The notes below the pieces were generated by a model that made no database searches, was not told where the DNA came from, and saw nothing but the letters and a program-made list of their open reading frames with translations. This document shows, one piece after another, positions 61,422 through 64,000 of a DNA stretch of 64,000 nucleotides. The first letter of the stretch is position 1; every line of letters starts with the position of its first letter. The stretch is from positions 156,306 to 220,305 of the forward strand of contig CACHJT010000001.1 of NCBI GenBank assembly GCA_902580215.1, given 5' to 3'. This DNA comes from an uncultured Candidatus Actinomarina sp. Its GTDB lineage: Bacteria > Actinomycetota > Acidimicrobiia > Actinomarinales > Actinomarinaceae. Made by a program: the position numbers and the translations under genes.

Positions 61422-62158
61422 TATAACTTTCCTAGATATAAATCAATTACTCGAGGGTCATTAAGTAGTTCTTCACCTTTTCCTTGATAAGCATTCCTAC
61501 CCTGATCAAGAACGTAGCCCCTATCGCTGAACGCAAGTGCTCTTTTAGCATTTTGTTCAACTAATAATATTGAGACACCTGAGTCATTTATTTCTTTGAT
61601 AGAATCAAATACTTCGTTTATAGCTACTGGTGATAACCCTGCTGATGGTTCATCAAGCAATAAGAGATTAGGTGAAGTGATTAAAGCCCTAGCTAAAGCA
61701 AGAATTTGACGCTGTCCACCAGATAAGTTTCCAGCTTTATCCTTTTTTCTCTCAGATAACATTGGGAAATTCGTATAAATATTCTTTATTGATTCTTTTT
61801 TATTATTTACACTCCAAGCACCAATTTCTAGATTTTCTTCAATAGTTAAAGAAGGAAATACGTTTGCTACTTGAGGAACATAGCCTATTCCCTCCGTGAC
61901 AATTTTGTGTGTTGAAAGATTAGTTTTTTCAATTCCATTTATATAAAATCTACCTGCAGATACTTTAATTAAACTCATAATTGCTTTTAACAAAGTTGAT
62001 TTACCAGCTCCATTTGGTCCAATGATTGAAACAATTTCACCCTCATGAACAACTAAGTCAACTCCTTGCAGAATATTTAAACCCTTTACATAACCTGCTG
62101 CAATTCCGTTACACTCTAAAATTGTTTTATTCATCAGCTTTTCCAAGATAGGCTTCAA
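61421..62158 (-). CDS. livF: Branched-chain amino acid ABC transporter ATP-binding protein
   Basis: 245 aa; GPNGAGKSTLLKAIMSL, LSGGQRQILALARALITSPNLLLLDEPSAGLSP. Confidence 0.93.
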   Translation of the reverse strand: MKPILEKLMNKTILECNGIAAGYVKGLNILQGVDLVVHEGEIVSIIGPNGAGKSTLLKAIMSLIKVSAGRFYINGIEKTNLSTHKIVTEGIGYVPQVANVFPSLTIEENLEIGAWSVNNKKESIKNIYTNFPMLSERKKDKAGNLSGGQRQILALARALITSPNLLLLDEPSAGLSPVAINEVFDSIKEINDSGVSILLVEQNAKRALAFSDRGYVLDQGRNAYQGKGEELLNDPRVIDLYLGKL

Positions 62159-62897
62159 TTACATTATTATCTGTTCTAATTTCATTAGGTATGCCATCAG
62201 CAATAAGTGAACCCTCGGCTAGTACAACAATTCTCTCAGAAATCTTCATCACGGCTTCAATATTATGTTCGACCATGACTATTGTGATTCCGCTATCAGA
62301 TAATTTTGTAATGAGAGATAAAATATCCTCGGCTAACTTTGGATTGACCCCTGCCAATGGCTCATCTAAAAGCAAAATTTCTGGTTCATTGATTATTGAT
62401 CTTGCCAGTTCTAATAGTTTTTTTTGGCCACCTGATAATTCTCTTGCATAAGAATTTGCCATATGTCCAATATTCAAATCATTCATTATTTCATTAGCTT
62501 TTTCTCTAAGACTGTTTTCATATAATTTCTGAGAATTTAATTTAATAAATGATCTTAAAAAAGAGTCATTTTTTATATTTGAACCAGAAAATAATAGATT
62601 TTCCATAACTGTCATTCTGTCAAAAACTTTTGTAAGCTGAAAAGTTCTAACCATGCCCATTCTCGCAATTTTATAGGGTTGTGCATTTGAAATATCTTTG
62701 TCCTTTAAAAAAATACTCCCACTATCTGCATTTTGAAATCCAGAGATTAAATCGAAAAAGGTAGTCTTACCAGCACCATTTGGACCAATTATCGATGTAA
62801 GCTCACCTTCTTTAAAAGATAAATCTTGGACGTCGACTGCTTTTAAGCCACCGAAAGATTTTTTTAAATTATTTACAGAAATAAGATTATTTGACAT
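62127..62897 (-). CDS. livG: Branched-chain amino acid ABC transporter ATP-binding protein
   Basis: 256 aa; GPNGAGKTTFFDLISGF, MGMVRTFQLTKVFDRMTVMENLL, LSGGQKKLLELAR. Confidence 0.93.
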   Translation of the reverse strand: MSNNLISVNNLKKSFGGLKAVDVQDLSFKEGELTSIIGPNGAGKTTFFDLISGFQNADSGSIFLKDKDISNAQPYKIARMGMVRTFQLTKVFDRMTVMENLLFSGSNIKNDSFLRSFIKLNSQKLYENSLREKANEIMNDLNIGHMANSYARELSGGQKKLLELARSIINEPEILLLDEPLAGVNPKLAEDILSLITKLSDSGITIVMVEHNIEAVMKISERIVVLAEGSLIADGIPNEIRTDNNVIEAYLGKADE

Positions 62898-63951
62898 CTA
62901 AAAGTAGCTCTTCTTTCTTTCCTAATAACCCACTTGGTCTAAATATCATAAGAAACATAATTAAAACTCCGACTAAGAGAAACCTTACACCTGCTAATTG
63001 TTGACCATTTGCATTTTCGAATAATAGATAGGCCAATCTGTCAGTCTCTGAAATAATTACCCAGAATATAATTGATCCAAATATTGGTCCTGTAATTGTA
63101 CCTACTCCGCCCAAAATCATTATTGCCCATACATAAAAAGTTAATAACGGAATAAAGACTGTTGTTTCAAGAGAACCATAATTAAATGCGAGTAGAACAC
63201 CTGATAAACCAGCAATTCCTGCGCCAAGCATAAAGCTTTGAAGTTTTAGCCAAACTGCATTTTTACCCATTGCTCTAACAGCATCTTCGTCTTCTCTTAC
63301 GGCTCTTAATGCACGACCCCAAGGTGAGTTGCTTAAACGCTTAAGTAACAATACAGTAAAAAATATGGAAACCCATGCAGCTAAACATACCCAAGCTTGT
63401 GAAGGTGAAAATCCTAAATTTTCTGAAAAATTATCAATGAATAAAGGTCTGTATTTTTGAAAATTTTCCGTGTAGTTTATTATGCCGTATACGCCGCCTG
63501 TGATTGACTCTAGATCTCTGACTAGTAGTCTAAAAATTTCTGCTGCAGCGATTGTTACAATTGCTAAGTAATCACCCCGTAATCTTATAGCTGGAAGGCC
63601 AAGTAATAATCCAAATAAAGCAGCAGCCATAATGCCTATAATTAATGCTGCAAAAAATGGTAAACCTGTAGTTGTAACTTCACCTTCTCTACCAGCTGCG
63701 TGAGGCATTAAAAGTAAGGTAACATAAGCACCGACTCCCATAAAAGAAGCATGACCAAAATTTAATAGTCCAGTCCATCCAAAATGAACATTTAATCCGA
63801 TAGCACTAAGTCCGTAAATACCCGCGAATGTTAATAAATTTAAAAGAATTCTTAAAGCACCATCTGGGTTAAGGAAAAATACTAGATAAATTGAAAACGC
63901 AGTGACAAATAAAGCAAAAATAAATCTAAATGAAATTTTGGTAGATGTCAC
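62887..63951 (-). CDS. livM: Branched-chain amino acid ABC transporter permease
   Basis: 354 aa; GLNVHFGWTGLLNFGHASFMGVGAY, SPWGRALRAVREDEDAVRAMGKN. Confidence 0.93.
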   Translation of the reverse strand: MTSTKISFRFIFALFVTAFSIYLVFFLNPDGALRILLNLLTFAGIYGLSAIGLNVHFGWTGLLNFGHASFMGVGAYVTLLLMPHAAGREGEVTTTGLPFFAALIIGIMAAALFGLLLGLPAIRLRGDYLAIVTIAAAEIFRLLVRDLESITGGVYGIINYTENFQKYRPLFIDNFSENLGFSPSQAWVCLAAWVSIFFTVLLLKRLSNSPWGRALRAVREDEDAVRAMGKNAVWLKLQSFMLGAGIAGLSGVLLAFNYGSLETTVFIPLLTFYVWAIMILGGVGTITGPIFGSIIFWVIISETDRLAYLLFENANGQQLAGVRFLLVGVLIMFLMIFRPSGLLGKKEELLLDVK

Positions 63952-64000
63952 GAAATTCTTTCTTTCTTTCCAAATATTCCTTGAGGCCTAAACAGTAGAA

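Noticed and set aside
1-64000. CRISPR arrays, prophage, transposases, toxin-antitoxin or restriction genes
   Set aside because: No regularly spaced repeats and no recognisable mobile-element or defence protein motifs seen in the ORFs.

Overview
The window looks like a low-GC chromosomal segment from a streamlined actinobacterium, probably a marine Acidimicrobiia/Actinomarina-like lineage (inferred from gene content and AT-rich coding; not tested phylogenetically). Most genes are on the minus strand. In order: rpoC-rpoB-rplL-rplJ-rplA-rplK-nusG-secE with tRNA-Trp; an ECF sigma factor with a ZAS-type anti-sigma; rpmG; tRNA-Met/Thr/Tyr; a pfkB-rhodanese-htpX-midA run; an 11-subunit complex I cluster (nuoA-D, H-N, no EFG); a ~13.7 kb interlude holding a phosphodiesterase-like gene, a DUF4349-like lipoprotein, a heliorhodopsin, an Fe3+-type ABC transporter, a DtxR-like regulator, tdk and an ABC-2 exporter with a TetR regulator; a second, complete 14-subunit complex I cluster (nuoA-N); a geranylgeranyl-reductase-like gene, rex, a MATE transporter, a CvpA-CAP fusion; and a liv-type branched-chain amino acid ABC transporter. 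The most interesting signals are: (1) two divergent complex I systems whose NuoD quinone-site signatures are reciprocally swapped (HRG...DW versus HTG...DY), with the NDUFAF7/MidA methyltransferase gene attached only to the one that keeps the target-type Arg; (2) nuoN of cluster 1 has no ATG/GTG/TTG start and appears to start at ATT behind a perfect GGAGG; (3) a near-perfect Rex operator in front of the 14-subunit operon, close to rex itself; (4) a heliorhodopsin tail-to-tail with a 23-aa TatA-like microprotein; (5) an unannotated 44-aa membrane protein translationally coupled to nuoN of cluster 2; (6) an L10 leader with mutually exclusive hairpins. All calls were made by eye from sequence; no database search was run.
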